From a virus: a DNA stretch of 39,556 bases. The stretch spans positions 1-39,556 of the IMG/VR virus record IMGVR_UViG_3300003177_000003. One strand, given 5' to 3'. The translations under genes were made by a program, and so were the position numbers. Positions 1-8,872 of the stretch are shown here, piece after piece. The notes below the pieces were generated by a model. The model was not told where the DNA came from, made no database searches, and saw nothing but the letters and a program-made list of their open reading frames with translations. How positions within the stretch are numbered: the stretch's first letter is position 1; every line of letters begins with the position of its first letter.

Positions 1-90
1 GACGTTTGGTTTCAAAGTAGCTGGAGAGACTATTAAGCTGGCATTTAACAAGCCTTTTGACGTTATCCAAGCAAGCTTTGCAAAGCTTGT
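1..90. repeat. Terminal overlap, identical to 39467-39556 (circular genome)
   Basis: The first 90 bases are identical to the last 90. The repeat lies inside the tape-measure reading frame, and the frame continues without a stop when the two copies are merged. An overlap inside a structural gene is what an assembler leaves when it linearises a circular or circularly permuted molecule. A genuine terminal repeat of a linear phage would more usually lie between genes. The unique length is therefore 39,466 bases. Confidence 0.93.
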
Positions 91-1462
91 TGGCGTTGTT
101 GCGAAAGGGCTGGAATTCCTCAAGCTTGGGAGTCATCAATCCAACAAAAATATGCTGGATTTTGCCGATAGCCTAAATGCAGGCGCAGATGGAGCCACCA
201 CATTCACAAAAAAACTTGAGGCACTCAATGCTGAACGCAAAAAACAGCTTAAAGCCAATGATAATTTTTATTCAGGTGAATTTGCAGCTGCGGGGGTTGA
301 AAATAACCCCTCAGCATCACCTTCAACAAATCCTGTGGTTGGGAGCACATCTGCTTTACCAGCGTTAAAAAGTAGCAAAGATAATGCCGCAGCCAAAGCA
401 GAAAATGAGCGCCAGCAATTGGCACAGCTGGCTATTGCAAAACAGCATGAAGAATCCTTGGCGAGAATCAATCTTAAACGTGAAGAAAATGCGCAATTAC
501 AGCGTATGGATAAACTCTCTGCATCCGAAGCTTTAAAGTCAGAGCGCAAGCTTCAAGCACAGATTTATGAGGCCGACTTGTTGGCTGCACAGCAGCAAGT
601 TAATTTGCTGCTTGATAAGCCTGTGCAGCATCAAACAGCGTTGAATAAAATTGAAACAATCCAGAGGAAGCATGATTTAAACATGCTTAAGATGCAGCAT
701 AAGCTCGCGCTTGAGCAGCAAAAACAGGCAGAGAAAATTGCCGCTGATAAAAAGAAAAAAGAAGCAAAAACACTGGCAGACCAGAAAAAGTTTTGGGACA
801 AAATGTTTGCACCAATGACATCGGCGTTTCAAAAATCAGTGAATGGAATGATTCAAGGCACACTAACCTTTCGCAAAGCGATGAAGCAGATGGGGCAATC
901 TATTGTGCTTGAGTTTGCCAGTATGGGCGTGAAGATGGTTGTGAATTGGGTGAAAGCTGAAGTAATGAAAACAGCCGCAACCGTAGCTGGTACAACAGCC
1001 CGAACAGGGGCTGAGGCGGCAGGCGCTGGAGAAACGCTATTAATTTCAGCCGGCACAGCTGCAAAAACAATCATGATGAAAGCATGGGATGTGATGGCTG
1101 GTGTGTATTCAGCCTTAGCCAGCATACCTTATGTAGGGCCTATCCTTGCACCTATTGCGGCAGGTGCAGCCTTTGGCGTTGTGGCGGGTTATGCTGGGCG
1201 CGTAGCCTCCGCATCGGGGGGGTATGATATTCCTGCCGGTGTGAATCCGATGACCCAATTGCATCAGCAAGAAATGGTTTTACCTGCGCACATTGCTAAT
1301 CCTTTGCGCGATATGATTTCGGGTGGTGGGCAAGGTGGTGGTAGCACTACAACAATCCAAGTCAACGCGATGGATGCGAAAAGCTTTGAAGGTTATCTGA
1401 AGAAGAATTCTTCCAGTATGTCGCCAGCTTTGAAAAAACTCAGTCGGAATTTTGCACGATGA
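1..1462 (+). CDS. Tail tape measure protein, C-terminal part
   Basis: This is the 3' half of the tape-measure gene whose 5' half is at 38082-39556. The frame is open from base 2 to the TGA at 1460-1462. Merging the 90-base overlap gives a protein of 948 residues. The part seen here has an Ala/Lys/Gln-rich helical stretch (bases about 360-800), then a hydrophobic Ala/Gly-rich segment (about 1080-1210), then a Gly-rich tail. Long helical rods with hydrophobic patches are typical of tape measures, which set siphovirus tail length and pass into the host envelope at injection. The stop overlaps the start of the DUF2460 gene by four bases. An ATG at 152 opens the longest ATG-initiated frame, but it is internal and not the real start. 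Confidence 0.9.
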   Translation, partial: TFGFKVAGETIKLAFNKPFDVIQASFAKLVGVVAKGLEFLKLGSHQSNKNMLDFADSLNAGADGATTFTKKLEALNAERKKQLKANDNFYSGEFAAAGVENNPSASPSTNPVVGSTSALPALKSSKDNAAAKAENERQQLAQLAIAKQHEESLARINLKREENAQLQRMDKLSASEALKSERKLQAQIYEADLLAAQQQVNLLLDKPVQHQTALNKIETIQRKHDLNMLKMQHKLALEQQKQAEKIAADKKKKEAKTLADQKKFWDKMFAPMTSAFQKSVNGMIQGTLTFRKAMKQMGQSIVLEFASMGVKMVVNWVKAEVMKTAATVAGTTARTGAEAAGAGETLLISAGTAAKTIMMKAWDVMAGVYSALASIPYVGPILAPIAAGAAFGVVAGYAGRVASASGGYDIPAGVNPMTQLHQQEMVLPAHIANPLRDMISGGGQGGGSTTTIQVNAMDAKSFEGYLKKNSSSMSPALKKLSRNFAR

Positions 1463-2124
1463 GTGATGCTGTTTTTCCCGTGCTGCCGGGGCTGGCATTT
1501 GACGTTGTGAAAACGCCAAATTTTTCAACGACTGTGCAGCGTTCGCGTTCAGGTCGTGAATTGCGTCGTTCAAATTGGTCAAGCCCCATCATGCGTTTTT
1601 CATTGAATTATGAATTTTTGCGTGATGAAACAGTGTTTGATGAGCTTAAAGCCTTGGCTGGCTTTTATATGCAGCGGCAAGGCTCGTTTGATTCGTTTTT
1701 GTTTTTTGATCCTGATGATAACGCGGTAGTGAATCAGCAATTTGGTGTTGGTGACAGCGTTACAACACAATATTATTTCAAGCGTGATTTCGGTGGTTCT
1801 TTAGCTAATTTGGGTCAAGCATTTAATATTGCAGACGGTGCGGCGATGTGGAGCGGTGATTTGAACGATCCTATGTGGAGTGGTGATTTAAACGCGCCAA
1901 TGTGGTCGGATATTATTTATCGCGCCACAGATTATACTATTTCAAGCTCCGGCCTGATCACATTTAATGCCGCCGTGCCCGATGGGGCAGTACTGCGCTG
2001 GTCAGGCTCGTTTTATTATCGTTGTCGATTTGATGCAGACAGCTTGGATTTCAATAAATTCATGCATCAGCTTTGGAGCTTGGGCACTTGTGATTTGGTT
2101 GGCTCATTGGATGCTCGTATATGA
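1459..2124 (+). CDS. DUF2460 family distal tail protein (GTA ORFg12-like)
   Basis: This 221-residue protein opens with a stretch ending FPVLPGLAFDVVKTPNFSTT and later has SFDSFLFFDPDDNAV. That pattern is characteristic of DUF2460 (TIGR02217) tail proteins, the counterparts of gene 12 of the Rhodobacter capsulatus gene transfer agent (RcGTA), which form the distal tail ring. The start ATG overlaps the tape-measure stop and the end overlaps the hub gene, so translation is probably coupled. Residues about 130-147 hold a 9-residue tandem repeat (MWSGDLNDP, MWSGDLNAP, then MWSD), which I do not associate with the family. The family call is by motif and gene order. Confidence 0.85.
   Translation: MSDAVFPVLPGLAFDVVKTPNFSTTVQRSRSGRELRRSNWSSPIMRFSLNYEFLRDETVFDELKALAGFYMQRQGSFDSFLFFDPDDNAVVNQQFGVGDSVTTQYYFKRDFGGSLANLGQAFNIADGAAMWSGDLNDPMWSGDLNAPMWSDIIYRATDYTISSSGLITFNAAVPDGAVLRWSGSFYYRCRFDADSLDFNKFMHQLWSLGTCDLVGSLDARI
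1846..1911 (+). repeat. In-frame 27-bp tandem repeat (2.4 copies) in the DUF2460 gene
   Basis: Units start at 1846, 1873 and 1900. Each encodes Met-Trp-Ser-(Gly)-Asp, and the first two give MWSGDLNDP and MWSGDLNAP. The copies differ mainly at third codon positions, so the protein repeat is kept. The repeat sits in a loop between two beta-rich segments of the distal tail protein. Confidence 0.85.
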
Positions 2125-2978
2125 GAGCGGCATCGCCAGAGATGATTGCTCTGCTTGCTGCGAATCAGTTCAGAATGGCTGATTTGTATGTAATCACATT
2201 ACATACAGGTGATGTATTTTATTATACCGATTATGATGTTGATTTGATTTATAATAATCAGCTTTATCTATCCAACAATATTCAATTTACACGCGATACG
2301 ATTCGCACGATTGCAGGCATCGAGGTGGACACGCTCAGTCTTGAGGCGTTTGCTGAAGCGGCGCACACCATGCTTGGCACGCCGTTTTTGCAAGTAGCGC
2401 AAAATGGTGGGCTGGATGCCGCACGGCTACACCTTTCTCGCGTTTTTATGCCGCAAAATAATCCAACTGACACCAGCGCAGGCACCATGATTCTTTTTTC
2501 AGGGCGTATCAATGTCGATGAAGTGGATCGAGGTTCAGCGCGATTGAGCGTAGTATCTGATTTGGAGCTTTTAAATATTCAAATGCCGCGCAATGTTTAC
2601 CAGGCAGGCTGCTTGCATACATTGTTTGATGCAGGTTGCGGCTTGAATAAAGCCAGTTTTGCACAGCCTGCGAGTGTCGAGTTTGGCAGTGATTTGTTGA
2701 CGATTAACACGACGGTGACAGGCGTTGATGACTATTACACACTAGGCACGATTACATTCACAAGCGGTGCAAACGCAGGCGTGACGCGCACGATTAAATC
2801 TTCACAGTTTGGCATCATACACCTAAGCCTGCCGCTTCGCGCTATGCCAGCAGTTGGCGATGGATTCACGCTGTATCGAGGCTGTGATAAACAACAATCA
2901 ACATGTACCAATAAATTTAACAATCTGATTCGGTTTCGCGGATTTCCATACATCCCGGTTCCAGAAACGGCAATCTAA
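2121..2978 (+). CDS. Tail tip hub protein (DUF2163 / phage BR0599 family, GTA ORFg13-like)
   Basis: This 285-residue protein carries the cysteine pattern of the BR0599/DUF2163 family: CLHTLFDAGC at about residues 160-169 and CDKQQSTC near residue 260, followed by the family ending NLIRFRGFPYIPVPE. In RcGTA the homologue (gene 13) is the baseplate hub, and as I recall it was modelled with a metal or Fe-S centre held by conserved cysteines. All four cysteines are present here. The gene overlaps the DUF2460 stop by four bases, which keeps the GTA order 12-13. It should bridge the tail tube and the fibre or host-recognition protein. Confidence 0.87.
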   Translation: MRAASPEMIALLAANQFRMADLYVITLHTGDVFYYTDYDVDLIYNNQLYLSNNIQFTRDTIRTIAGIEVDTLSLEAFAEAAHTMLGTPFLQVAQNGGLDAARLHLSRVFMPQNNPTDTSAGTMILFSGRINVDEVDRGSARLSVVSDLELLNIQMPRNVYQAGCLHTLFDAGCGLNKASFAQPASVEFGSDLLTINTTVTGVDDYYTLGTITFTSGANAGVTRTIKSSQFGIIHLSLPLRAMPAVGDGFTLYRGCDKQQSTCTNKFNNLIRFRGFPYIPVPETAI

Positions 2979-2989
2979 GGAATGAAAAC

Positions 2990-5080
2990 ATGGGAATACC
3001 ATCTATAAAAGATTTCACAACAGCGAATTCTCAATTGGAATTTCAAAATGCTCTAGGGCAATTATTGCAAGAAGCTTCAATCATGAAACTGGATGTAAGC
3101 TCGCTTCAAGCAGCTCAAGCAGCCGCTGGCTTGATATATCAAACAATTGAATTGGGGCTGGCTGGAACGCCCATCGGTCAATTCTTTGCAGTGATGCATT
3201 TGTCCGGCGACTCAGCCGATGTTTTCTTGAATAATTCAGGTACGGCTGAATTGACAGGCACGATGCCATACGGCAATGCTTCAGTGATTCAGTCTGTAAT
3301 AAATTCAGAACTAGCGATTCAATCATATCCAATCACACCTTTGATTAGCATTCATGCTATTGATTGCTACAAAACAGATGGGAGTTACATCCCAAATCGA
3401 AGCGCATCAACAGCAGAAGCAGATGGGAATAAGGCAGTGCGTTCATCTCCGGAAATTGATGACTTAACTATCAACAAATATGCAGGGCCGTCAGGCTTAA
3501 TGAGCGCAAAACTTCTGCCGATACTTTCATTATATTCTGTATTTTACATCGCAAATGGCGATTTACACCCGGGTGGAGTCTTGACATATCAAGCTAAAAT
3601 TAAGCTGAACACAGCGGGTTCTTCGCTGATAAAGTTTGGTAAAAATGGAGCTGAAACGACAGGAATAGTTGTTACAGACGCTGCCTGGGTGACTGTAACT
3701 TGGTCAGACGCTATGCCAGTGCCGCGCGGCACACCCATTACAGTCTGGATAAAGCCAGATGTATTCACAGGATATTATGAATTACTGATTGACGAAGTCC
3801 AGGTTTATAGTGGGGCGATACCGGCTTATGTATCTGAAAAACCAACAGGTCATGCTCGCGCATCTTTAATTGCTACGGGGGGAAGTCTTTTACGCAACGG
3901 AAACTTTTTAAAAACATCAAACAATGTGTTTATGCAAGCACCAGCATACCCGCTTCAGAGTTATTTTGCAGAAATAACTGTATTTATTTCTGTGAAACCA
4001 AAGTCTCACGGCGAACTTCTCGCGAATGGGGTAGCTACTGCTTTTTGTGTTGACACAAAACAGAACATAGGGGAAGGAATTAACACTCTTGCGCTGGGGA
4101 TTGTAGAGAAAGAGACAGCCGCAGGGCGAGGCATTGGAGCTGTTGCTTTTTCTGCACCAGCATCGCTATACAACGATATAACGTGTAATAACGGCTTTGC
4201 CATAGACCTTCGTGATAGCCAATTTTACATTTTAGGCGTTAGGGTGAAAGCTGATGAGTTCTCAGCGTTTTGTGACGACATTGAGTATCATCGAGAAGTT
4301 TTGGCAAACCCGGGTTTAAAAACAAATCTATTTCAGCTCGGCTCGGGGGGACAAGGATCGTGGCCGATAGATGGAGATATCGATTCTGTTGAGATTTTTG
4401 ACAGTTGGCTTAATGACAATCAAGCAAGTGCAGTCGTGGCAGCGATGAAGCAACGTCTTGCGCTGCGCGGCGGAGCTATCAATCAATTCAACAACTTGCT
4501 AATTGCTGAAGGAGACAGTCTGACTGTTCAGATGGGCGTTTCAAATCTTGCGATACAGCTTCCTTTTCAGTTCTCGCCATTTCTGAAAACAAAAACGATT
4601 GCAGTTTCAGGATCTAGATTATCAGACATTTCATTGAGACAATCCGAAACTATTTCGCTGATTAAATCAGTGGTCGCTTCGGGGCGCAGACCTATTTTAA
4701 ACTTGCTTGTAGGCGCAAATGATTCGCCACGCTGGGGAAGCACGACACCAGCTACTGTGCAGCAGTATAAAGATGATCTTGTCGCATATTGGCAGGCAGT
4801 AAAATCTGCTGGTGCAACGCTTGTCGCTAGCACAATTACGCCGATTAACGACCCGCTATTATTTACTGCGCGAGATTCGTTTAATATTTGGCTGCGAGCG
4901 CAGTCCGCGTCTTATGACGCATTAGCAGATTATGCTGCAAACGCAATAATTGGTCACAACGCTGCGGCAGCAGACGTTCTTTACTATGTTGATGGAACAC
5001 ACTTAACAAATCTTGGCTACCAAATTATGCTTGATAGCGTTTTGATTCCAGCTGTTGAGTCTGTGCGTTTACCTGAATAA
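2990..5080 (+). CDS. Tail-associated protein with C-terminal SGNH/GDSL hydrolase domain
   Basis: This 696-residue protein starts at ATG 2990 behind AAGGAA. The C-terminal ~200 residues show the SGNH-hydrolase blocks: AEGDSLT with the nucleophile Ser (about residue 509), VGANDS with the block-III Asn (about 576) and DGTHLTNLGY with the Asp-x-x-His pair (about 667-670). The middle (about residues 200-480) is beta-rich and resembles a LamG/concanavalin-type lectin fold, which is inference. The first ~80 residues are probably the attachment segment. Phage SGNH domains usually de-esterify surface glycans, so this is probably a fibre or depolymerase-like protein. It interrupts the usual hub-peptidase adjacency of GTA-like tails, so it looks like an acquired receptor module. 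Confidence 0.8.
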   Translation: MGIPSIKDFTTANSQLEFQNALGQLLQEASIMKLDVSSLQAAQAAAGLIYQTIELGLAGTPIGQFFAVMHLSGDSADVFLNNSGTAELTGTMPYGNASVIQSVINSELAIQSYPITPLISIHAIDCYKTDGSYIPNRSASTAEADGNKAVRSSPEIDDLTINKYAGPSGLMSAKLLPILSLYSVFYIANGDLHPGGVLTYQAKIKLNTAGSSLIKFGKNGAETTGIVVTDAAWVTVTWSDAMPVPRGTPITVWIKPDVFTGYYELLIDEVQVYSGAIPAYVSEKPTGHARASLIATGGSLLRNGNFLKTSNNVFMQAPAYPLQSYFAEITVFISVKPKSHGELLANGVATAFCVDTKQNIGEGINTLALGIVEKETAAGRGIGAVAFSAPASLYNDITCNNGFAIDLRDSQFYILGVRVKADEFSAFCDDIEYHREVLANPGLKTNLFQLGSGGQGSWPIDGDIDSVEIFDSWLNDNQASAVVAAMKQRLALRGGAINQFNNLLIAEGDSLTVQMGVSNLAIQLPFQFSPFLKTKTIAVSGSRLSDISLRQSETISLIKSVVASGRRPILNLLVGANDSPRWGSTTPATVQQYKDDLVAYWQAVKSAGATLVASTITPINDPLLFTARDSFNIWLRAQSASYDALADYAANAIIGHNAAAADVLYYVDGTHLTNLGYQIMLDSVLIPAVESVRLPE

Positions 5081-5081
5081 G

Positions 5082-5570
5082 ATGACTTCTGAATCATTAA
5101 AAAATGAATCGACGAGCTGGCTTGGCACGGCGTATCATCATCAAGCCCGCGTCAAAGGCGTGGGGGTGGATTGCGCCATGCTACTCTGCGAAGTGTTTGA
5201 AGCATGCGGCATGATTCCGCATGTTGATCCGCGTCCATATCCTCCCGATTGGCATTTTCATCGAGAAGAAGAAAAATATTTAAAGGGCGTTATGGATTAT
5301 GCGGATGAATTGAAGCCTGATGAATTGCCACAGGCTGGGGATATTGTGCTTTATAAATTTGGGCGTTGTATTTCGCATGCTGGTATTGTAATGGCGTGGC
5401 CACAGATTATTCATGCTTATCGTGGGCAAGGCGTGGTGCTAGCCGAGGGTGATCGTGGTGAGCTTGGCAAACGGCTGGCTGGTTTTTGGAGAATCAGGGC
5501 TTCGGATTGTCGATCCCCGATGCAAGCATTCGAGGATGACGCGAGTGAATATATTAAGGATGTGAAATAA
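5082..5570 (+). CDS. NlpC/P60 family tail peptidase (GTA ORFg14-like)
   Basis: With ATG 5082 the protein has 162 residues. I prefer this to the upstream TTG at 5055, which would overlap the SGNH gene by 26 bases. The NlpC/P60 catalytic set is visible: GVDCAML with nucleophile Cys31, ISHAGIVM with His99, and IIHAYR with His111 as third polar residue. The length matches phage NlpC/P60 proteins (TIGR02219). These sit at the tail tip and cut peptidoglycan peptides during DNA entry, as in RcGTA gene 14. The stop overlaps the ATG of the next gene by one base. Confidence 0.88.
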   Translation: MTSESLKNESTSWLGTAYHHQARVKGVGVDCAMLLCEVFEACGMIPHVDPRPYPPDWHFHREEEKYLKGVMDYADELKPDELPQAGDIVLYKFGRCISHAGIVMAWPQIIHAYRGQGVVLAEGDRGELGKRLAGFWRIRASDCRSPMQAFEDDASEYIKDVK

Positions 5571-8062
5571 TGGGCGGTTTATTCGGTGGCGGCTCGACCA
5601 TTTCATCAACAGAGCCGCGTATTGGTGCGTTGAGGGTGCAGACATCGAGTTACGGCTCGGTGATTCCCTTGGTTTATGGTCGCCAACGAATTTCAGGAAA
5701 TTTGATTTGGTTTGGTGATTTCACCCCGATTCCGCACACCGCAACACAAACAACAGGCGGCAAAGGCGGCGGTGTTACCCAGTCAAATACAACTTACACT
5801 TATCAAACAGGCTTAATTTTAGGTTTGTGCGAAGGCGAAATCCTTGGCATTGGAGCAGTTTGGAAAGGAAAGACAAAGCATGCCAGCCTTGTTTCAGCTG
5901 GAGGCATGTCCGAATTTTTGGGCGCAGATGGCCAAGCTGTATGGAGCTATCTAACGTCAAATCATGCGCCCGAAGCGGTGCCATATTCGGGTTTAGCATA
6001 TGTTGCACACGGCTCATACGACCTCGGCTCAAATTCATCGCTTGATAATCATAGCTTTGAAATTTCAGGTAAATTTCAACTCTCGGCAAGCGTTTTTGAT
6101 TGCGATCCAGCCGTTTTGCTGCTTGATTTTCTCACCCATCCCACGCATGGCGCGGGGTTCCCTGCTGCGAATATCGCCAATTTGGCTGATTTCTCGGATT
6201 ATTGTATAGCTGCGGGGCTGTTAGTCTCACCCGCTTATACAGAGCAAAAACCAGCGCAAGAGCATTTGCTTGCATTGGTGCAAGCTGTAAATTGCGAGTT
6301 TGTGTTTTCAGGAGGGTTGCTCAAAATCATCCCACGTGACGATGCTGTAATCACGGGCAACGGGGTAACGTATACCCCGAATATTGCAGTGCGGTATCAT
6401 TTAACCGATGATGCTTTTCTTGAAGGATCGGAGCTTGTTTGTCGTCGTTCAGCGTCGGCAGATGCATTTAATTCCGTGTCGCTTGAATTTGTAGATCGTG
6501 ATAATGATTATAATGTTGCGATTGCAGAAGCAAAAGATCAGGCGAACATTGAGGCGTTCGGTTTGCGTGCTGAAGATACGCAAAAGATGCATTTTATTTG
6601 TGATGCAGCAGTCGCGCAAAAAGTGGCACAAGCACGGTTGCAACGAATTTTATATATCCGCAATAGCTATGATTTTCAGCTTGGCTGGAATTATGCGCGG
6701 CTAGAGCCCATGGATGTCGTCACGCTTACAGATCCAGCTTTGGGGCTTGATCGTTATCCCGTGCGTATTGAAAGTATCGAAGAGGATGCAGATGGCGCGC
6801 TGCGTGTGATTGCCAATGAATTTCTTGCTGGGATTTCAAATCCCGCGTTGTATGCATCGCAGATTTCGGCAGGCTGGAGCAGCGGTCAGAATGCTTTGCC
6901 AGGCAATATCAATGCGCCGTTATTATTTGAGCCGCCATTGTCATTAACAAATGGTGGCAATGAAGTTTGGGCAGCTGTATCTGGAGGGTCAGAGTGGGGC
7001 GGCTGTGGCGTTTGGGTGTCGCTTGATAATGCAACCTATGAACGCGTTGGTGAGATTCAAGGTAGCGCACGTTATGGTACATTAAATGCTGCATTGCCCG
7101 CCCCCGCAGCGACCCCCGATATTGCCAACGTTCTTGATGTGCAGCTTAATGCGGAAGGTCAAATTCTTCCGGCATCGCAAGCAGCAGTGGATGCAGGCGT
7201 GTCGCTTTGCTATGTGGGTGGTGAAATCATGGCATACCGAGATGCAAGTCTGCTTGCATTATTGCAATATCAATTGTCGTATTTGCGGCGAGGCTTGGAA
7301 GGCACAAGTGCAGTTGATCATTTAGCTGGCGCACAGTTCGCAAGATTGGATCAAGCATTAATGCATCATGCATATCAAGCTTCGCTCGTGGGTAAGAACC
7401 TGTTTTTTAAATTCACCAGTTTCAACAAATTTAGGCAACAAGAGCAGAGTCTTGCTGATGTAACCGCATATAACAGAACACTGACTGGCGGTATTCCTTC
7501 AGGGCCGGCTAATTTCAGTTTGCAGCAGCCTTTTGTCGGGCTGTTTGCTAAGCTACAATGGTCAGCCGTGGTTGGTGCCACATCATATGATGTTGAAGTA
7601 TGGAGTGCGGGCATTTTGCGCGATGCATACGCGACAACAAGTACAACGTTCACGTATGCATTGAGCAATGCTTTACTTGATGGTGGGCCATGGCGTGATT
7701 ACGCGATGCGGGTTCGTTCCGTGTCAAACAATCTAAAATCAGGCTGGGCGCAAATAAACATCAGCAATCCAACACCAGCAGTGCCAGCCAATATTATCAT
7801 GGGCACAGTCACTGCAAACAGTATCGCATTAAGCTGGGACGCGATTATCGATGTTGATATGCAAGATTATCAAGTATGGGTCAGCACCACATCTGGATTT
7901 ATTCCCGATGCGACCACGCTCGCAGCTACAGTAACAAGCACAAGCGCAACACTTGCAGGCTTGACGGCTGGCACGACGTATTACATCAAACTTGCAGCGC
8001 GCGATCAATGGGGTGCTGCAACACTTAATTACAGCGCAGAAATCACGCAGGCAACACTTTAA
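5570..8062 (+). CDS. Host-specificity / tail tip protein (GTA ORFg15 'megatron'-like) with FN3 domains
   Basis: This 830-residue protein begins MGGLFGGGSTISSTEPRIG and continues with VPLVYGR-like and GNLIWFGDF motifs, typical of phage tail tip proteins of the Phage-tail_3/lambda J-like group. The segment AVLLLDFLTHPTHGAGFP (about residues 180-197) is a hallmark of this group. Two fibronectin type III-like beta domains occupy about residues 640-730 and 735-830, the second containing LAGLTAGTTYYIKLAARDQW. This is shorter than typical GTA homologues. It should form the tail spike that contacts the receptor. It ends immediately before the lysis genes. Confidence 0.85.
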   Translation: MGGLFGGGSTISSTEPRIGALRVQTSSYGSVIPLVYGRQRISGNLIWFGDFTPIPHTATQTTGGKGGGVTQSNTTYTYQTGLILGLCEGEILGIGAVWKGKTKHASLVSAGGMSEFLGADGQAVWSYLTSNHAPEAVPYSGLAYVAHGSYDLGSNSSLDNHSFEISGKFQLSASVFDCDPAVLLLDFLTHPTHGAGFPAANIANLADFSDYCIAAGLLVSPAYTEQKPAQEHLLALVQAVNCEFVFSGGLLKIIPRDDAVITGNGVTYTPNIAVRYHLTDDAFLEGSELVCRRSASADAFNSVSLEFVDRDNDYNVAIAEAKDQANIEAFGLRAEDTQKMHFICDAAVAQKVAQARLQRILYIRNSYDFQLGWNYARLEPMDVVTLTDPALGLDRYPVRIESIEEDADGALRVIANEFLAGISNPALYASQISAGWSSGQNALPGNINAPLLFEPPLSLTNGGNEVWAAVSGGSEWGGCGVWVSLDNATYERVGEIQGSARYGTLNAALPAPAATPDIANVLDVQLNAEGQILPASQAAVDAGVSLCYVGGEIMAYRDASLLALLQYQLSYLRRGLEGTSAVDHLAGAQFARLDQALMHHAYQASLVGKNLFFKFTSFNKFRQQEQSLADVTAYNRTLTGGIPSGPANFSLQQPFVGLFAKLQWSAVVGATSYDVEVWSAGILRDAYATTSTTFTYALSNALLDGGPWRDYAMRVRSVSNNLKSGWAQINISNPTPAVPANIIMGTVTANSIALSWDAIIDVDMQDYQVWVSTTSGFIPDATTLAATVTSTSATLAGLTAGTTYYIKLAARDQWGAATLNYSAEITQATL

Positions 8063-8084
8063 AATGCACAACAATGGAGAATAC

Positions 8085-8435
8085 ATGATTAATATATTTG
8101 GCGTAAGCCTGCACGGCGGTATTTTATCAGGCTTATTGTCCATCGCGTTTGGTTTTTATTATCGCTGGCGATCAGAAGTTAAAATGTCTGCAATACACTG
8201 GATGCTTGCAGCTAGCATGCTGTTTGTTTCAGCGGGTGCTTTTTATGAGCTGCTCGCTGATATCATCTTACCAAATGAAACAATGTGGCAGGTGTTAGCT
8301 GCGGTTTCAATGGCAATCATCACGCTTGAAGTGCTGGCTTTGATCATTGATGAAATAAAACTGCGAACACCGCGGTTAATTGATGCGGCATTTGATGCCG
8401 CAGAGGCAGTAATTTCAAAGTTTGGAGGCAAATGA
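8085..8435 (+). CDS. Putative holin (small three-helix membrane protein)
   Basis: I chose ATG 8085 because GGAGA sits four bases upstream (8076-8080); an in-frame ATG at 8064 is an alternative. The 116-residue product has three hydrophobic segments (about residues 8-24, 36-55 and 68-88), the middle reaching WMLAASMLFVSAGAFY, and ends with a short charged tail. It lies directly upstream of, and overlaps by four bases, the lysozyme gene. A small membrane protein in that position is usually a holin that times lysis by permeabilising the inner membrane. I cannot name a family. Confidence 0.62.
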   Translation: MINIFGVSLHGGILSGLLSIAFGFYYRWRSEVKMSAIHWMLAASMLFVSAGAFYELLADIILPNETMWQVLAAVSMAIITLEVLALIIDEIKLRTPRLIDAAFDAAEAVISKFGGK

Positions 8436-8860
8436 TGTCTGAAAGATTGCAAGGACAGCTCGTAAGACACGAAGGCATGCGTTTAAAGGCTTATAAAGAC
8501 ACAGTCGGCAAGCTTACCATCGGCGTGGGTCGAAATTTAGATGATGTCGGTATAAGTCGAGATGAAGCGTTATTGATGCTTGATCATGACATTAAAATTG
8601 CGCGCGCCGAACTGCTTCGCGCTTTTCCAGGCTTTGCGTCATTAGAAGAAGTTCGTTTCGACTGCTTAATAAACATGATTTTCAACCTTGGCATCACTCG
8701 ATTCAAGAAGTTCAAAAACACCATTGCTGCGATTGAGGCAGAAGATTACAACGTTGCAGCAGATGAAATGCTTGATTCTGAATGGGCGCGACAAGTAGGC
8801 AGTCGCGCAACAGAGCTAAGCTTGCAGATGCGTATGGGTTATTTCGTCAATTCAGATTGA
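8432..8860 (+). CDS. Endolysin, T4-type lysozyme (glycoside hydrolase family 24)
   Basis: This 142-residue protein carries the GH24 active-site signature. RHEGMRLKAYKDTVGKLTIG aligns with T4 lysozyme so that Glu14, Asp23 and Thr29 correspond to the catalytic Glu11-Asp20-Thr26, with the same 9 and 6 residue spacing. There is no cleavable signal peptide or signal-anchor, so release should depend on a holin. GGAGG (8424-8428) precedes two adjacent ATG codons (8432 and 8435). The enzyme hydrolyses the MurNAc-GlcNAc bond of peptidoglycan. Confidence 0.93.
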   Translation: MMSERLQGQLVRHEGMRLKAYKDTVGKLTIGVGRNLDDVGISRDEALLMLDHDIKIARAELLRAFPGFASLEEVRFDCLINMIFNLGITRFKKFKNTIAAIEAEDYNVAADEMLDSEWARQVGSRATELSLQMRMGYFVNSD

Positions 8861-8872
8861 AAGGAGCATTCT

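Noticed and set aside
1-90. Genuine direct terminal repeat of a linear phage
   Set aside because: The repeat is inside a structural gene and merging keeps the frame. An assembly overlap of a circular or permuted genome is simpler.
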